Source of the DNA: a virus
Length of the DNA: 64,000 bases
Strand: one strand, 5' to 3'
Virus record (IMG/VR): IMGVR_UViG_3300008262_000066
Coordinates: 1 to 64,000 of that record
Shown here piece after piece: positions 1-11,700 of the stretch. The notes beneath the pieces were generated by a model that saw only the letters and a list, made by a program, of their open reading frames with translations, searched no databases and was not told the origin of the DNA. The translations under genes and the position numbers were made by a program. Numbering within the stretch: position 1 is the first letter of the stretch; every line of letters begins with the position of its first letter.

Positions 1-1312
1 TACCAACCACACCTGTGTTACTTACTAGGCTGGTCATTGACAAAGTACCAATACTAGGATTATATCCATATCCAAATATAGCTCTCTGAGTAATTGGTGA
101 CTCTGTTGTAATACTATTACTTGATGCACTTGGATTACTTGTACCGGCACTATTAGTTGCAGTAACAGTAAATGTATAACTTGTACTTGCTGTTAATCCA
201 GTTACAGTAATAGTACCACTACCTGCTTGACTTAATGTACCAGTAATGCCACCGGGACTACTTGTTGCTGTATATGTTGTAATAGTAGCACCACCATTAC
301 TTGCTGGTGCAGTAAATGCAACTGTTGCTGTTGTTGTACCGGTTGCTGTAGCTGTACCAATTGTTGGAGCTCCTGGGGCAATTGCAACTACATTACTAGT
401 GGCATTAGAATTAGCAGATGCATTACCGTAACTATTAGTACCAGTAACTACACATCTAATTGGATTGCCAATGTCGGCTTGAACTAATGTATAAGTGCTT
501 GCCGTTGCAGAACCTATATTAGTGCCATTTCGTTGCCATTGATATGTAAATGTTATTGTAGGTGTGCCAGTCCATGTACCATTAGTAGTTGATAGAGTTG
601 ATCCAAAACTTGCTGTACCACTAACTACCGGTGCCACTGTATTAGCTGGTATAGTAAATGTTGTTATGCTATTGCTTGATGCACTTGCATTACCTGTACC
701 TGCACTGTTTGTTGCCGTAACAGTAAATGTATAACTTGTACCAGATGTTAATCCAGTCATATTAATAGTACCACTACCTGCTTGACTTAGTGTACCAGTG
801 ATACCACCTGGACTACTAGTTGCTGTATATGTCGTAATAGTAGCACCGCCGTCTTCTGCAGGTGCGGTATATGCTACTGTGGCAGTTGTTAATCCGGTTG
901 CTGTGGCAGTACCAATAGTTGGTGCGCCGGGTACAGATACTGCATATAATATATTGATACTTGCACTGGTGCCATCTAGATTAGTTAAAACAACACTATA
1001 TGTTCCTACACTTTTAGGTGGACTATTAAAAGTCGCACTGGTAGAACTTACTCTAGTAACTGCTATTGATGTACCATCTACAGTTAAAGTAACACCAGTT
1101 TCAAAAAAAGAACCTGTTAACGTAATTGTTTGTCCACCTGCAGGTATTGCACTATTAAGACCACCTGAATACGTAATCTCATTAATATTAATTGATACGA
1201 TAGAATTACTTGTAATAACTGTACCACCTACTACAATGGAGTCACTTAAATATATAGTAGGTAGTTGATTACTAGAACCACCTGTTTGAAAGTCTTGATA
1301 ATTAGTTGCCAT
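1..1312 (-). CDS. Tail fibre/adhesin-like protein, N-terminal part (TIG, Ig-like and fibronectin III modules); runs off the left edge
   Basis: An open frame begins at ATG 1312-1310 and stays open to base 1, so the C-terminus is missing. The start is preceded by GGAGA with a short 3-nt gap. Read in order, the protein has a short N-terminus (MATNYQDFQTGG), a TIG/IPT-like domain (about 945-1190), a fibronectin type III domain (about 690-940), an Ig-like domain with the W-x-R-x-G core (about 395-640) and a second fibronectin III domain (about 70-390). It then enters a segment with the motif FGYGYNP, which looks like the start of a kelch- or RCC1-like repeat. These modules are typical of phage surface fibres. 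It is the last visible gene of the minus-strand fibre cluster, 9 bases after the stop of the next one. It lacks the FN anchor motif found at the start of its neighbours. Fibre role is inferred from domains and position; receptor unknown. Confidence 0.75.
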   Translation of the reverse strand, partial: MATNYQDFQTGGSSNQLPTIYLSDSIVVGGTVITSNSIVSININEITYSGGLNSAIPAGGQTITLTGSFFETGVTLTVDGTSIAVTRVSSTSATFNSPPKSVGTYSVVLTNLDGTSASINILYAVSVPGAPTIGTATATGLTTATVAYTAPAEDGGATITTYTATSSPGGITGTLSQAGSGTINMTGLTSGTSYTFTVTATNSAGTGNASASSNSITTFTIPANTVAPVVSGTASFGSTLSTTNGTWTGTPTITFTYQWQRNGTNIGSATASTYTLVQADIGNPIRCVVTGTNSYGNASANSNATSNVVAIAPGAPTIGTATATGTTTATVAFTAPASNGGATITTYTATSSPGGITGTLSQAGSGTITVTGLTASTSYTFTVTATNSAGTSNPSASSNSITTESPITQRAIFGYGYNPSIGTLSMTSLVSNTGVVG

Positions 1313-1321
1313 ATATCTCCA

Positions 1322-2512
1322 TTAAATTTGAGTTAGTAACCAGCCCTGTGAGTTGTTATAATAAACCATTGTTAAACCAGCACGTGGTGTAGTGATTACC
1401 ATATCATTTGCACTACCCATAATATTTCCACCATTTCTACTAACAGTGATAGCATGTGTGTTCGCATTACCCGTACCATCAATAATACCAACAGTGTCAC
1501 CTAAGTTACCACTTGCCGGTAAAGTCATTGTTAAGTTTGCACTACTTGTATTAACAATGTAAACGTTACCAGCTACCATAGTAGTATTAGCACTTACGCC
1601 TACATATGCTGAACCGCCTATTGTATTAATTGTAATTGGCGTGGCACTACCACCACTAGCGATTGTTTGCACTTCAATTACTGTTCCACTTGGTGGAGCT
1701 GAACTAAATGTTATCGTGGTGCCGGTTACAGTATATGATGATTGATATTGACTAACACCGCCAATTGTAACACTTGTATATGCTTTGCTAGTTGGTGTTA
1801 CACTTAATGTAAATGCTGTAGTAGTTCCGTCACCATTAAAAGAATCTACTGTTACAGTAGTAGTTGGCAATGGATTCCAACTTAATGATCCGCTGCCGTC
1901 TGTTCTAAGATAACTATTTGCATTGCCGCCGGTAATTGTAATATTACCAACTGCACCCAAATTAGTTGTACCGCTTACTGATAGACTTGTTAATGTGCCG
2001 AGGCTAGTAATGTTTGGTTGTGCAGAAGCAGTTACTGTATTTGCTGTGCCTGCAATTACTCCAGTTAGTAAACTACCATTACCTGTAAAATAATTTGCTG
2101 TTGCTAAATTACCTAAATTAGCGTTAGCGACGGTTATGTTTCCAGTTACATTTAACGTGCCAACAATATTGGCACCTACATTGGTAATGGTCATTACATT
2201 AGCGTTACCAACTGCGCTAAATGTAATATTGCCGTTTGCGGTAGCAATACTTACATTACTATTGCCATTACTGATAGAGGAGCTGCCGCCTGATTGAGTA
2301 GTCCAACTTAAATTGCCCGTACCATCTGTTTGTAATATATACCCATTGGCACCGCCGGTAATTTTTACATTACTAGCGTTACCTAAATTTGCTGATGCTG
2401 TGACATTTATATTACCTGAAAACGTACTTGCCGAAACCGTACTATTACCTGCGTGTAATAAAATATTACCGGTAACAATACCGTTCTTTACGTTAAAGTA
2501 TTTAAATGCCAC
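1322..2512 (-). CDS. Tail fibre-like repeat protein, 396 aa
   Basis: The start is GTG (2512-2510), preceded by AGGGAA. The only nearby ATG is out of frame and gives a ten-residue peptide. The N-terminus MAFKYFNVKNGIVTGN matches the anchor motif of the neighbouring fibre genes. The middle carries one copy of the module ITSLGTLTSLSVSG followed by NLGAVGNITITGG. Next comes a domain containing FTLSVTPTSKAYTSV, resembling known phage fibre modules. The C-terminal part (PASGNLGDTVGIIDG...) looks like a small beta-rich tip and differs from the tips of the other fibres. It follows the terminator at 2553-2582, so it may be read through or have its own promoter. Structural fibre role is inferred; the exact virion location is unknown. 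Confidence 0.75.
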   Translation of the reverse strand: MAFKYFNVKNGIVTGNILLHAGNSTVSASTFSGNINVTASANLGNASNVKITGGANGYILQTDGTGNLSWTTQSGGSSSISNGNSNVSIATANGNITFSAVGNANVMTITNVGANIVGTLNVTGNITVANANLGNLATANYFTGNGSLLTGVIAGTANTVTASAQPNITSLGTLTSLSVSGTTNLGAVGNITITGGNANSYLRTDGSGSLSWNPLPTTTVTVDSFNGDGTTTAFTLSVTPTSKAYTSVTIGGVSQYQSSYTVTGTTITFSSAPPSGTVIEVQTIASGGSATPITINTIGGSAYVGVSANTTMVAGNVYIVNTSSANLTMTLPASGNLGDTVGIIDGTGNANTHAITVSRNGGNIMGSANDMVITTPRAGLTMVYYNNSQGWLLTQI

Positions 2513-2552
2513 AGTTCCATATTCCCTGTATATTAATTTTTATTTAGCTAAC

Positions 2553-2582
2553 AAAAAAACAACGTGTTTAAAACACGTTGTT
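2553..2582 (-). terminator. Intrinsic terminator after the 1055-aa fibre gene
   Basis: The sequence contains a perfect 12-base inverted repeat, AACAACGTGTTT / AAACACGTTGTT (2558-2582), with one base between the arms. On the minus strand it is followed by seven T residues (2553-2559). It lies just downstream of the stop at 2590 and in the right orientation for that gene. Confidence 0.85.
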
Positions 2583-2589
2583 CTTATAT

Positions 2590-5500
2590 TTATACGTTGA
2601 TATAGCTTGCGACTATATTAACTTTTGCATTTGCACTATTTGATGTTGCATACAAGGTTACATTATTTGATAGCCCATTGATGTTAGCTGAGATATCGAT
2701 AATGTCAGCAGATACATTGCTACATACGCTACCGTAAATTGTAATGTATGCAGTTGTACCATCATGTACCATTAACGCTTCTACTGATTGATATCCGTCA
2801 TCGCCGCTAGCACTTACTACGTACTTAGCAGTTCTGAATGTGCCGGGCGCAAACTGATCAATAACTGTATTTGATGTTACAGAAACGTTACTACGATTAG
2901 TTGTTAACCCATTGTTTAAGCCAACGTAGTTGGCTGTCACGTTACCCGAAACAGTCAAGCCAGTTAGTGTTCCAACTGAAGTAATAGCTGGTTGTGCCGC
3001 TGTATATACTGTACCTGCAACTAATGCATTAGCTACTTGACCGGTAATATTACCTGCTGTAATATTGCTTAATTGACCACCATCACCACTAAAGAAGTTA
3101 GCAGTAGCTAAGTTACCTAAATTAGCGTTAGCGACAGTTAAGTTGCTAGTAGCAGATAGTGTACCTGTTATATTTGCACCAGTAGCAGTGAATATTGCAA
3201 TATTTGCAACTCCACCCACTCCAACTGTTACATTGCCATTTGCAGTAGAAATATCAACATTAGATGTACCATTTGCTAGTGTATCGGTATCAACAGTAGC
3301 GAAAGATAATCCACCTGCACCATCTGTTCTTAAGTATTGACCAGTAGTGCCACCTGTAATATGTACATTACCAACTGCACCCAATGCAACATTACTTGTA
3401 CCAGTTAAGTCAATTACACCTGTACTTGTTAATCCAGTTAATGTACCAACACTTGTAATATTACCTTGTATGGCTTGAGTTACATGTCCGGCTAAGTTAG
3501 CATTAGCAACATTACCTGTTACGTTTGCACCAGTTAAGCTAGTTAAGCTAGCACCGTTGCCTGCAATATTTGTAGCAGTTAATGTATTTGATCCCAAGAT
3601 ATAACCATTTGAACCACCAGTAATAATAACGTTACCGACAGGACCAAGATTACTTACACCGTTAACTGTTAAACCAGACAATGTACCTAAGCTAGTAATA
3701 TTAGCTTGTGTAGCGGTTGTTAAGTTACCTGCAATAGTAGATGCAGATATGCCACCCGTCGTACTTAAATTACCTACACTAACATTACCACTGAATGTAC
3801 CAGTTACTGCACCAACATCGTTTGTTGCAGAAAGATTATTTGCACTAATATTAGCTGTTGCAGATAAACTTGTACCAGTAGCTGCACCAATATTTGGTGT
3901 TACGAATGCCGCAGAGTCTGCAACTTTCAATGTATCTGCACTAATTTGAATTGTAGTTGTATCAACGTTAACGCTGAACGTAGTACCAGTTAATGTTAAG
4001 CCGTCTCCCGCAACATATTGTCCTGCACCAGAGAACTGACTGAATATAATATTAGTTGTACCAACTGTTACTGGACTGTTAGTTGTACATACCCAACCAG
4101 TATCGGCATATGATGTACCTTCTTCAACGAACGTGAATCCAGCTGGAATTTCACCGCTTGGGCTGCCTTGATCAAAGTCAGTTGCACGGGTTAGAACGAA
4201 TGCTGTAGATCCATTACCTAATGTAGTTACAACGTAAATACCGTTTTGTGTTTGATTAGCTTGATTCTTAATTAATACGCGGTCGCCTTGAGCTAGAGTT
4301 GCGCCATCAATTGTTGGTAGTGCTCCGGACGCATCAGCAGTAAGAGTTGCACCTACACCAGAAGTACCGTTATTGTAAGTTACTGCAGGAAGAGCAGCGG
4401 CAGTAGCAGCCTTTACAGAAGCCTTTACATCAAGACCTTGTGCTACGCTATCTACATAACCTTTATTTGCCGCATCAGTGTCACCACTTGGAGTTGCAAC
4501 TTGTGTAATACGCTTGTTACTTACATCTACTGTACCAGTACCAGTTGGAGTCAATACGACATTTGCATTACCTGTACCTGAATTTATAGTTAGATCAGCA
4601 GTGCCAACTGCAGTTAATGTGTTAGATATTAAGCTACCTGCTTGAAGCGCAGAAGTGATATTTGCATTACCAGCGGCAATATTAGCTGTTGTAGTAATAT
4701 TACCAGGGGCAGTTAATACGCCATCTTGACCAAATGTCCATGTATTAGAAGTAGTGCCACTTGCACCTGTTTGTACAGTAACATTGCCACCACGTAATTG
4801 TTTTAAATCTGTTTGAGTTGTACCTAAAACTAATTGTGAACCATCACTTGTTCCACTAAATATTTGTCCAGTACCATCTGGATCTAATCTTACTTGACCA
4901 CTTGGTAAGAACTCTGTAGTGTAACCGTTAGCGGTTAAACCTACGATACCAGTTGTTGCACTTAAATCAACTTTAACGGTGTAAGTACCAGCTTGAACTA
5001 TACTAGGAGCATATACATTACCAGTAGTAATAAAATTACCACTAGTTGTATTACCAGTAACAAATAAATTTGTTAAGTTACCAACACTTGTAATACTAGG
5101 TTGAGCACTATCGGATACAGTAAGGGCTACGTTAGCTGTTCCGTGTAAGTTACCAATGAAATAATTTGCAGTAGCGGCATTACCTAAATTAGCATTACCT
5201 GATGTAAGATTACCAGAAATACCTAGTGTTCCTGTAACATTTGCACCAGAACTAGAAATTACTAATACGTTAGCTGATCCTGCGCTACTAAAGGATATAT
5301 TACCATTATTGAGTACTTCAATGTTACTAGTACCATTAGACAATGATGCTGTACTAATCGTTACAAATGATAGTCCACCAGTACCGTTTGTAACTAGTAC
5401 TTGCCCGTTGGTTCCACCTGTAATATGAACATTACCCACTGCGCCCAATGCAACATTACTTGCACCAGTTAAGTCAACTGCACCTGTACTTGTTAATCCA

Positions 5501-5757
5501 GTTAGTGTTCCAACTGAAGTAATAGCTGGTTGTGCCGCTGTATATACTGTACCTGCAACTAATGCATTAGCTACTTGACCAGTAACGTTACCACCAGTAA
5601 TATTACTTAATGATGATCCATTACCAGTAAAGAAATTAGCATTTACGGTGTTTACAATACTAAGATTGCCTACACCAGTAAGATTGCTTGATGCCGCATC
5701 AAGAACTATATTACCTGTTGTAATACCTTGTTTTACATTAAAATATCTAGTAGTCAT
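2590..5757 (-). CDS. Long tail fibre protein built of repeats, 1055 aa
   Basis: The start ATG (5757) has AAGGA upstream. The N-terminus MTTRYFNVKQGITTGN is the shared fibre anchor motif. Five copies of the module (Q)(P)xITSVGxLTxL are visible. Near the middle (about 3990-4500) is a known phage-fibre module, read as ATPSGDTDAANKGYVDS followed by DRVLIKNQANQTQNGIY. The C-terminal ~80 residues (AKYVVSASGDDGYQ ... YITIYGS ...) form a beta-rich tip domain shared with three other fibres of the cluster. Two stretches encoding VANALVAGTVYTAAQP are identical at DNA level over 83 bases, indicating recent internal duplication or gene conversion. Likely an elongated trimeric fibre; receptor unknown. Confidence 0.8.
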   Translation of the reverse strand: MTTRYFNVKQGITTGNIVLDAASSNLTGVGNLSIVNTVNANFFTGNGSSLSNITGGNVTGQVANALVAGTVYTAAQPAITSVGTLTGLTSTGAVDLTGASNVALGAVGNVHITGGTNGQVLVTNGTGGLSFVTISTASLSNGTSNIEVLNNGNISFSSAGSANVLVISSSGANVTGTLGISGNLTSGNANLGNAATANYFIGNLHGTANVALTVSDSAQPSITSVGNLTNLFVTGNTTSGNFITTGNVYAPSIVQAGTYTVKVDLSATTGIVGLTANGYTTEFLPSGQVRLDPDGTGQIFSGTSDGSQLVLGTTQTDLKQLRGGNVTVQTGASGTTSNTWTFGQDGVLTAPGNITTTANIAAGNANITSALQAGSLISNTLTAVGTADLTINSGTGNANVVLTPTGTGTVDVSNKRITQVATPSGDTDAANKGYVDSVAQGLDVKASVKAATAAALPAVTYNNGTSGVGATLTADASGALPTIDGATLAQGDRVLIKNQANQTQNGIYVVTTLGNGSTAFVLTRATDFDQGSPSGEIPAGFTFVEEGTSYADTGWVCTTNSPVTVGTTNIIFSQFSGAGQYVAGDGLTLTGTTFSVNVDTTTIQISADTLKVADSAAFVTPNIGAATGTSLSATANISANNLSATNDVGAVTGTFSGNVSVGNLSTTGGISASTIAGNLTTATQANITSLGTLSGLTVNGVSNLGPVGNVIITGGSNGYILGSNTLTATNIAGNGASLTSLTGANVTGNVANANLAGHVTQAIQGNITSVGTLTGLTSTGVIDLTGTSNVALGAVGNVHITGGTTGQYLRTDGAGGLSFATVDTDTLANGTSNVDISTANGNVTVGVGGVANIAIFTATGANITGTLSATSNLTVANANLGNLATANFFSGDGGQLSNITAGNITGQVANALVAGTVYTAAQPAITSVGTLTGLTVSGNVTANYVGLNNGLTTNRSNVSVTSNTVIDQFAPGTFRTAKYVVSASGDDGYQSVEALMVHDGTTAYITIYGSVCSNVSADIIDISANINGLSNNVTLYATSNSANAKVNIVASYINV
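2960..3042. repeat. 83-bp exact direct repeat, copy 1 (inside the 1055-aa fibre gene)
   Basis: Bases 2960-3042 are identical to 5498-5580. Both lie in the same reading frame of one fibre gene and encode the junction of two beta modules. Confidence 0.9.
5498..5580. repeat. 83-bp exact direct repeat, copy 2
   Basis: Identical to 2960-3042, about 2.5 kb away in the same gene. The flanking sequence is similar but diverged, so the perfect block points to recent copying between modules. Confidence 0.9.
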
Positions 5758-5767
5758 TTTTTATCCT

Positions 5768-8700
5768 TTAGTCTGCTACGTATGTGCCCAATAAATTAAC
5801 AGTAGTATTAGCTATAGTCGAAGTTGCTAGTAATTGAACATTTCCGGAATTTATAGCTGTACCCAGTGATATAATATCTGTCCCGATTGTAGACAGACTA
5901 CCATATATGGTTACATAACTATTTACTCCGTTATGAATTAATAGAACTTCAACAGCTTGATAACCATCATCACTGTTTACCCTCATAGTGTATTTAGCTG
6001 ACCTGTATTTATTTACGGGAAAGCTATCCACTATTGTGTCATTTGTAATAGATATTGGGGTTCTATTACTAGATAAATCACTAACTTTTAAGTTTGTTAT
6101 AGTAGCAAGACTAGCTACAACTAAATTACCGTTTGTACTGATGTTATTTGCTACTAAATTACCCCTAACAGTTGTATTTCCAGTCGTACTACCAACAGTT
6201 ACATTAGCTGATAGACCTAAATTTACATTGGTTAAAGTTGTTGAAAATATATTAGCACTGGTTCCGTTAACACTAAGTTCACCTGTACTTAATATCAAGT
6301 TTCCTGCAGTAGAAGTTAGATTTCCTAATGCAGTTATAACATTTGCAGACAATGTTTCTGTAAGATAGTCATATGTAAAGTTTGCACTACCAGCAAACGT
6401 ACCGTTATTGTTATATTGAACCTGCGTATTTGTGCCACCAACACCCTGTGATCCAGCATCTACCCAAGCTAGATTGCCTGTACCATCAGTTCCTAGAACG
6501 TAATTAGCAGTACCACCTGTAATACGAACATTACCCACGTCACCTAAGTTACTTATACCAGATATAGCGAGAGATGTACCACTTAAGTGGTTTGCGTAAA
6601 TGTTACCATTAGCATCACGTAGAACTATAGTATTTCCGGATACTTCTACATTTGCACTAATAAATCCGCTTGAAATATCTATCCAAGCATATGTTGCCCC
6701 GTCGTACACATATTTGTAAATTCTGTCATTTAACTCGTCATACCACTCGTCACCTGCAATTGGATTGATAGGTATTGCACTGGCGCTAGTGTATGTTGGA
6801 ACATCTTTTCCGTCACGTGTAATAGAATCAGCAACTTCTAATGTTCCTGTAATAGTAGCAGTATTTGTAGTACTATTAAACTGGAATGAGTTACTAGCAT
6901 TAATCATACCAGAATCATTGAAGATAATACTAGTATTGTAGCCCGGGCTCGTTAAATTACCATCAAAATTACCAAAGAAATTGTCTGCAGTAACGTTTGC
7001 TAGTGTGATAGTAACGTTACCAACAGTGATATTTGTAGCAGTAACGTCTCCTAAATCTGATAGACCAGTAACATCTAGACTAGTTAGTACACCTAAACTA
7101 TTGATATTTGGCTGAGAAGCATCAACAACTATATTTGCATATGTTGATGTAGTAGAGATATTTGCAATGTTTGCATATTCTGCAGAGTTTGCTGAAGCAA
7201 CTATACCTGATACATTTGAACCAGTCAAATTACTTAAATAACCACCGTCTCCTAAGAAATATACGGCTGCTACGTTACCACCAAACTCACCTATGTTAGC
7301 AGTAATATTTCCAGTTATATCTAGTGATACTAATGTGCCAACTGAAGTAATATTAGGTTGACTAGATGCAGTAACGTTTACTGCGACAGTAGCTGTATTT
7401 GCAGTTATTGCATTAAGTGCTGTTTGTGCTGTTACCGCGTTGCCTGCATAATTAGAATAGTTAGCAGATGCTACCCAACCAGTAATTACTGATCCTTGAA
7501 TATTTGATATAAATGATCCATCACCTACCAAATAGTTAGCAACAACTACATTACCGGCATCAATATTACCAGCAACTATGTTTCCAGAAACTAACAATTC
7601 AGTTAAAACGCCAACACTAGTAATATTAGATTGTTCAGCATTGGTAACAGTAGTTGCTACTAATGCTGTTTCTGCTATTACTGCATTACCTGCATAGTTA
7701 GCGTAGTTGGCAAATTCACCAGTAGGGACATTAGATAGTAGGCCGCCATCACCAATGAAGAAATTAGCTCTTGCAACGTTACCAAAGTCACCATTACCTG
7801 AAGTAATATTACCAATAACAACTAAGCTTGTCAAGTTACCTACACTAGTAATGTTAGGTTGTGCGCTATCGTTGACTGTATTGGCAGCATTAGTAATTCC
7901 TGCATAGGTAGCATAATTTGCATTAGCAACAGTACCTATAATATTAGTAGATTGAACATTACTAATATTTCCACCATCACCATTAAAGAAGTTTGCACTA
8001 GCACTGTTACCCAATACAGCATCAAATGATGTTAGCATCCCAGCTACTGACAATGATGTTAGTAAACCAACACTTGTAATATTTGGTTGTGCGCTAGCTA
8101 TTACTGTATTGGCAACATTGGCTGTCTCTGCTGTAAAGGTTACACCTGCAAATGATGCATAATTTGCATTTGCTACTTCAGTAATATTACTACCATTAAG
8201 ATCGGTCAATAAACTACCGTCGCCTGCAAAGTAATTTGCAACAACTAAGTTACCTAAGTTGGCATTACCTCCTGAAATATTTCCGGTTACTGTCAAATTA
8301 GACAATGAACCAATAGTTGTAATGTTTGGTTGACTTGATGAGGTCAAAGTACCTTGCAAGAATGATGCTATTACAAGATTACCTAAACTTGCATTGGCTG
8401 CAGTAATATTACCCGTAACATCTAGTGCAGATAGTGTACCTACAGCAGTGATGTTAGGTTGTAAACCTTCTGTTACTGTACCTGCTGTTGTAGCAGATCC
8501 GGTTAAATTACCAGTAATGTTAGATGCAATGATATTATTAGCTAAGACAAAATTAGCATTGATATTTCCACTTACGGTAAGTTCGCTATTAGCCGATTGA
8601 AATGTGAAACCAGGTGACGTACCAATGTTACCGTCATTGTTGTATAAGATTTCAGTATTATCACCCGGAATAACAATGTTACCAGTGATGTTACCGTTAA

Positions 8701-11700
8701 AGTTACCAATAAAATTCTGTGCTCTAATGTTACCTAGTTGTTGGACAGCCACTACGTCATCAGAAATCAACACGTTACTAGCAATTAAAAACTCTGCATT
8801 GCTATTGTCCCATCCCATAAACCCACTTACCGGTGCAATATCATAATAATGTAATAGTGTTCCACGATCTTTACCGTCATTGGTTGTTAGTGGAGAACCA
8901 TTTGCTCCGCCACCTAATTGAATGATTGGGTCTTGAACTTGCAATGAGTTAACATTGATATAAGTTACATTACCACTTACTGATAAGTTACCAATAACGT
9001 TTACGTCTTGTGCTTGTAGTGTGTTATCTACTGTTAAATTATTTGAGCTAGCATTACCCGATACTATTAATGATGTTAGATTACCAAGACTTGTAATGTT
9101 AGGTTGTGCGCTATTGTTGACTGTATTGGCTACTGAAGCTGTGCTTACTGTACCAACAATACTATTTGCTTGTACGTTAGAAATGTTTCCGGCTTCACCA
9201 TACAGATGAGAAGCATTAATGTAATCTGCACTAACATTACCGGTAACATTTAAACTAATCAATGTGCCAACACGTGTAATATTAAGTTGTTCATTATCAA
9301 TAACAGTATTAGCAGTAGATGCTGTTGTTGCATTACCTGCGTAGCTAGCGTAATTAGCATTGGCTACTTCACTTACATTAGACCCATTAATATCTGATAA
9401 GTTTGATCCATCACCAAAGAAATAGTTTGCATGTACTGTGTCTGCCTCTACGTCTGTATCAACAGTTAAGTTTGCTAAAATACCTACATTTGTAATATTT
9501 GGTTGTGAGCTAGCAGTAACTGTAGTTGCAGTGGTAGCTGTTTCAGCGTTGCCGGCATATGCCGCGTAATTTGCATTAGAAACTATACCAACAATATTTG
9601 CTGATGGAACGTTTGATACGTTCCCCACATCACCAAATACATAAGTTGCATTAATTATGTTAGCAGTTATATTACCAGTTACTGTTAAGTCTGTTAGTGT
9701 ACCAACTGATGTAATATTTGGTTGACTTGCTGTTGTTACAATACCGGCAGTAGTTGCAAATCCTGCAGTTGTAGAGTAGTTTGCATTAGCTACTTCACCT
9801 ATAATAGATGAACCTAGCACGTTACTTATATTACTACCGTCACCTACAAAGTAATTAGCATTAACAATGTTTGCAAAAGTGTTTCCGGCAATAGACAACT
9901 CAACAAGAGTACCGACTGTTGTAATATTTGGCTGTGCATTATCAAGTACTGTATTTGCAGTAAGTGCAATTTCAGTAGTACCGGCGTATGTTGCATAGTT
10001 TGCATTAGCTACTTCACTAATATTACTACCGTTAAGGTTAGCTAATAGACTACCATCACCTGAAAAGTATGAGGCACTAGCTATATTACCTAAATTAGCA
10101 TTACCGGACGAAATGTTACCATTAACCGTGAATACATTTGTATCTTTATCAAATGTAAAATTAGTACTATAACCAATTACACCGTCATTATTAAACAATA
10201 CTCTAGTGTTACCTGAACCTAAATTAATATTACCTGCAAAGTTACCATAGTAAGTGTTAGCATAAACTTCATTTACGTTGATAGTATTGGCATTAGCAAT
10301 ATTAGTTATTAGTGTACCGGATACATTGGCATTAGTTAGATTACCAACACTTGTAATGTTAGGTTGAGAGCTTGCAGTAACTGTTTCTGCTACTAGCGCA
10401 TTACCTGAATATTCAGAATAATTTGCATAATTTACTGTACCGTTAATATTTGATGCAGGGATATTAGACAATCCATAAGCATCACCGATGAATACACCAG
10501 CATGTACATTGCCATAAGTATGAACTGTTACAGTATTATCAACTAAACTACCGTTACTAACAAAAGCAAATTCACCTGCTAAGTTTTTCCAGCCCATAAA
10601 CGCATCAACTGGAGCATCTACCGCATCGCTATAGTAATGTAATACTTGTCCTCTATCAAAACCATCGTTAGACGGTAGAGGAACACCGTTAGCTAATCCA
10701 CCTTGTTCAATGATTGGGTCTTGTATAATTAATGATGTTACATCCGCGTATATAGCACTACCGTAAACAATTAAGTTACCAACAATAGTTGCATCACCTG
10801 CCACATATAGAGTAGAGTTTGATACAACACTATTAGATTGTAAAATATTTGCTGTTACATTTGCTAAATTTGATGTACCTAAAACAACTAAACCACCTAA
10901 ATCACCAACCGAAGTAATGTTTGGTTGACTTGAACCTGTTACAGTAATTGCATTATTGGCTAAGTTCGCTAAGTTAGCATCAAGAGTATATAGTGAGTAT
11001 GTTGCATAGTTTGCATTTGATACTTCACTTACGTTTGCTCCATTGATGTTTGCTAAGTTTGATCCGTCACCGGTAAAAAATGTTGCAACCACATTAGTTG
11101 CATTTACAGTAGTAACGTTAGCTATGTTACCTATTAACACATTAGTAGTAACTTGAGTGGTTACATTTACATTAGTAGAATTTACAGTGGTAAAATTTCC
11201 TATATTAGCAATTATAAGATTGGTATTAATCTGATTATTTGCAATTATTGTATTTGTTGTAATATTATTGCTAACTGCTAAATCAGTTAACGTACCAATA
11301 GTTGTAATAGTTGGTTGATATGAGTCTGTTACTGTTGCGGCAGTATTAGATGTGTCTGCATAACCAGCATAATTAGCATTAATTGCATTAATTGCATCAC
11401 CTGCATAATTTGCATAGTTTGCATAGTTTGATGTATTAGCGTTTTGTGCAAAATCAACTTCACCCGCATATGTACTATAATTTGAAAAATTTGCATATAA
11501 TGCGTTACTAACGATACCTGTAATATTAATAGCAGTTAAGTTGGTTAAATTACTACCATCACCTGCAAAGTAGTTAGAATTTAATGTTTCAGAATCAGGT
11601 TCAAACGTGAAATTTGCATTAGTAGAAAACTGTCCATTTAGATTGAACTGTACTTCATAATTTGCACCTGCCGCACCTGCATCATTAGTTGCCCAAATTA

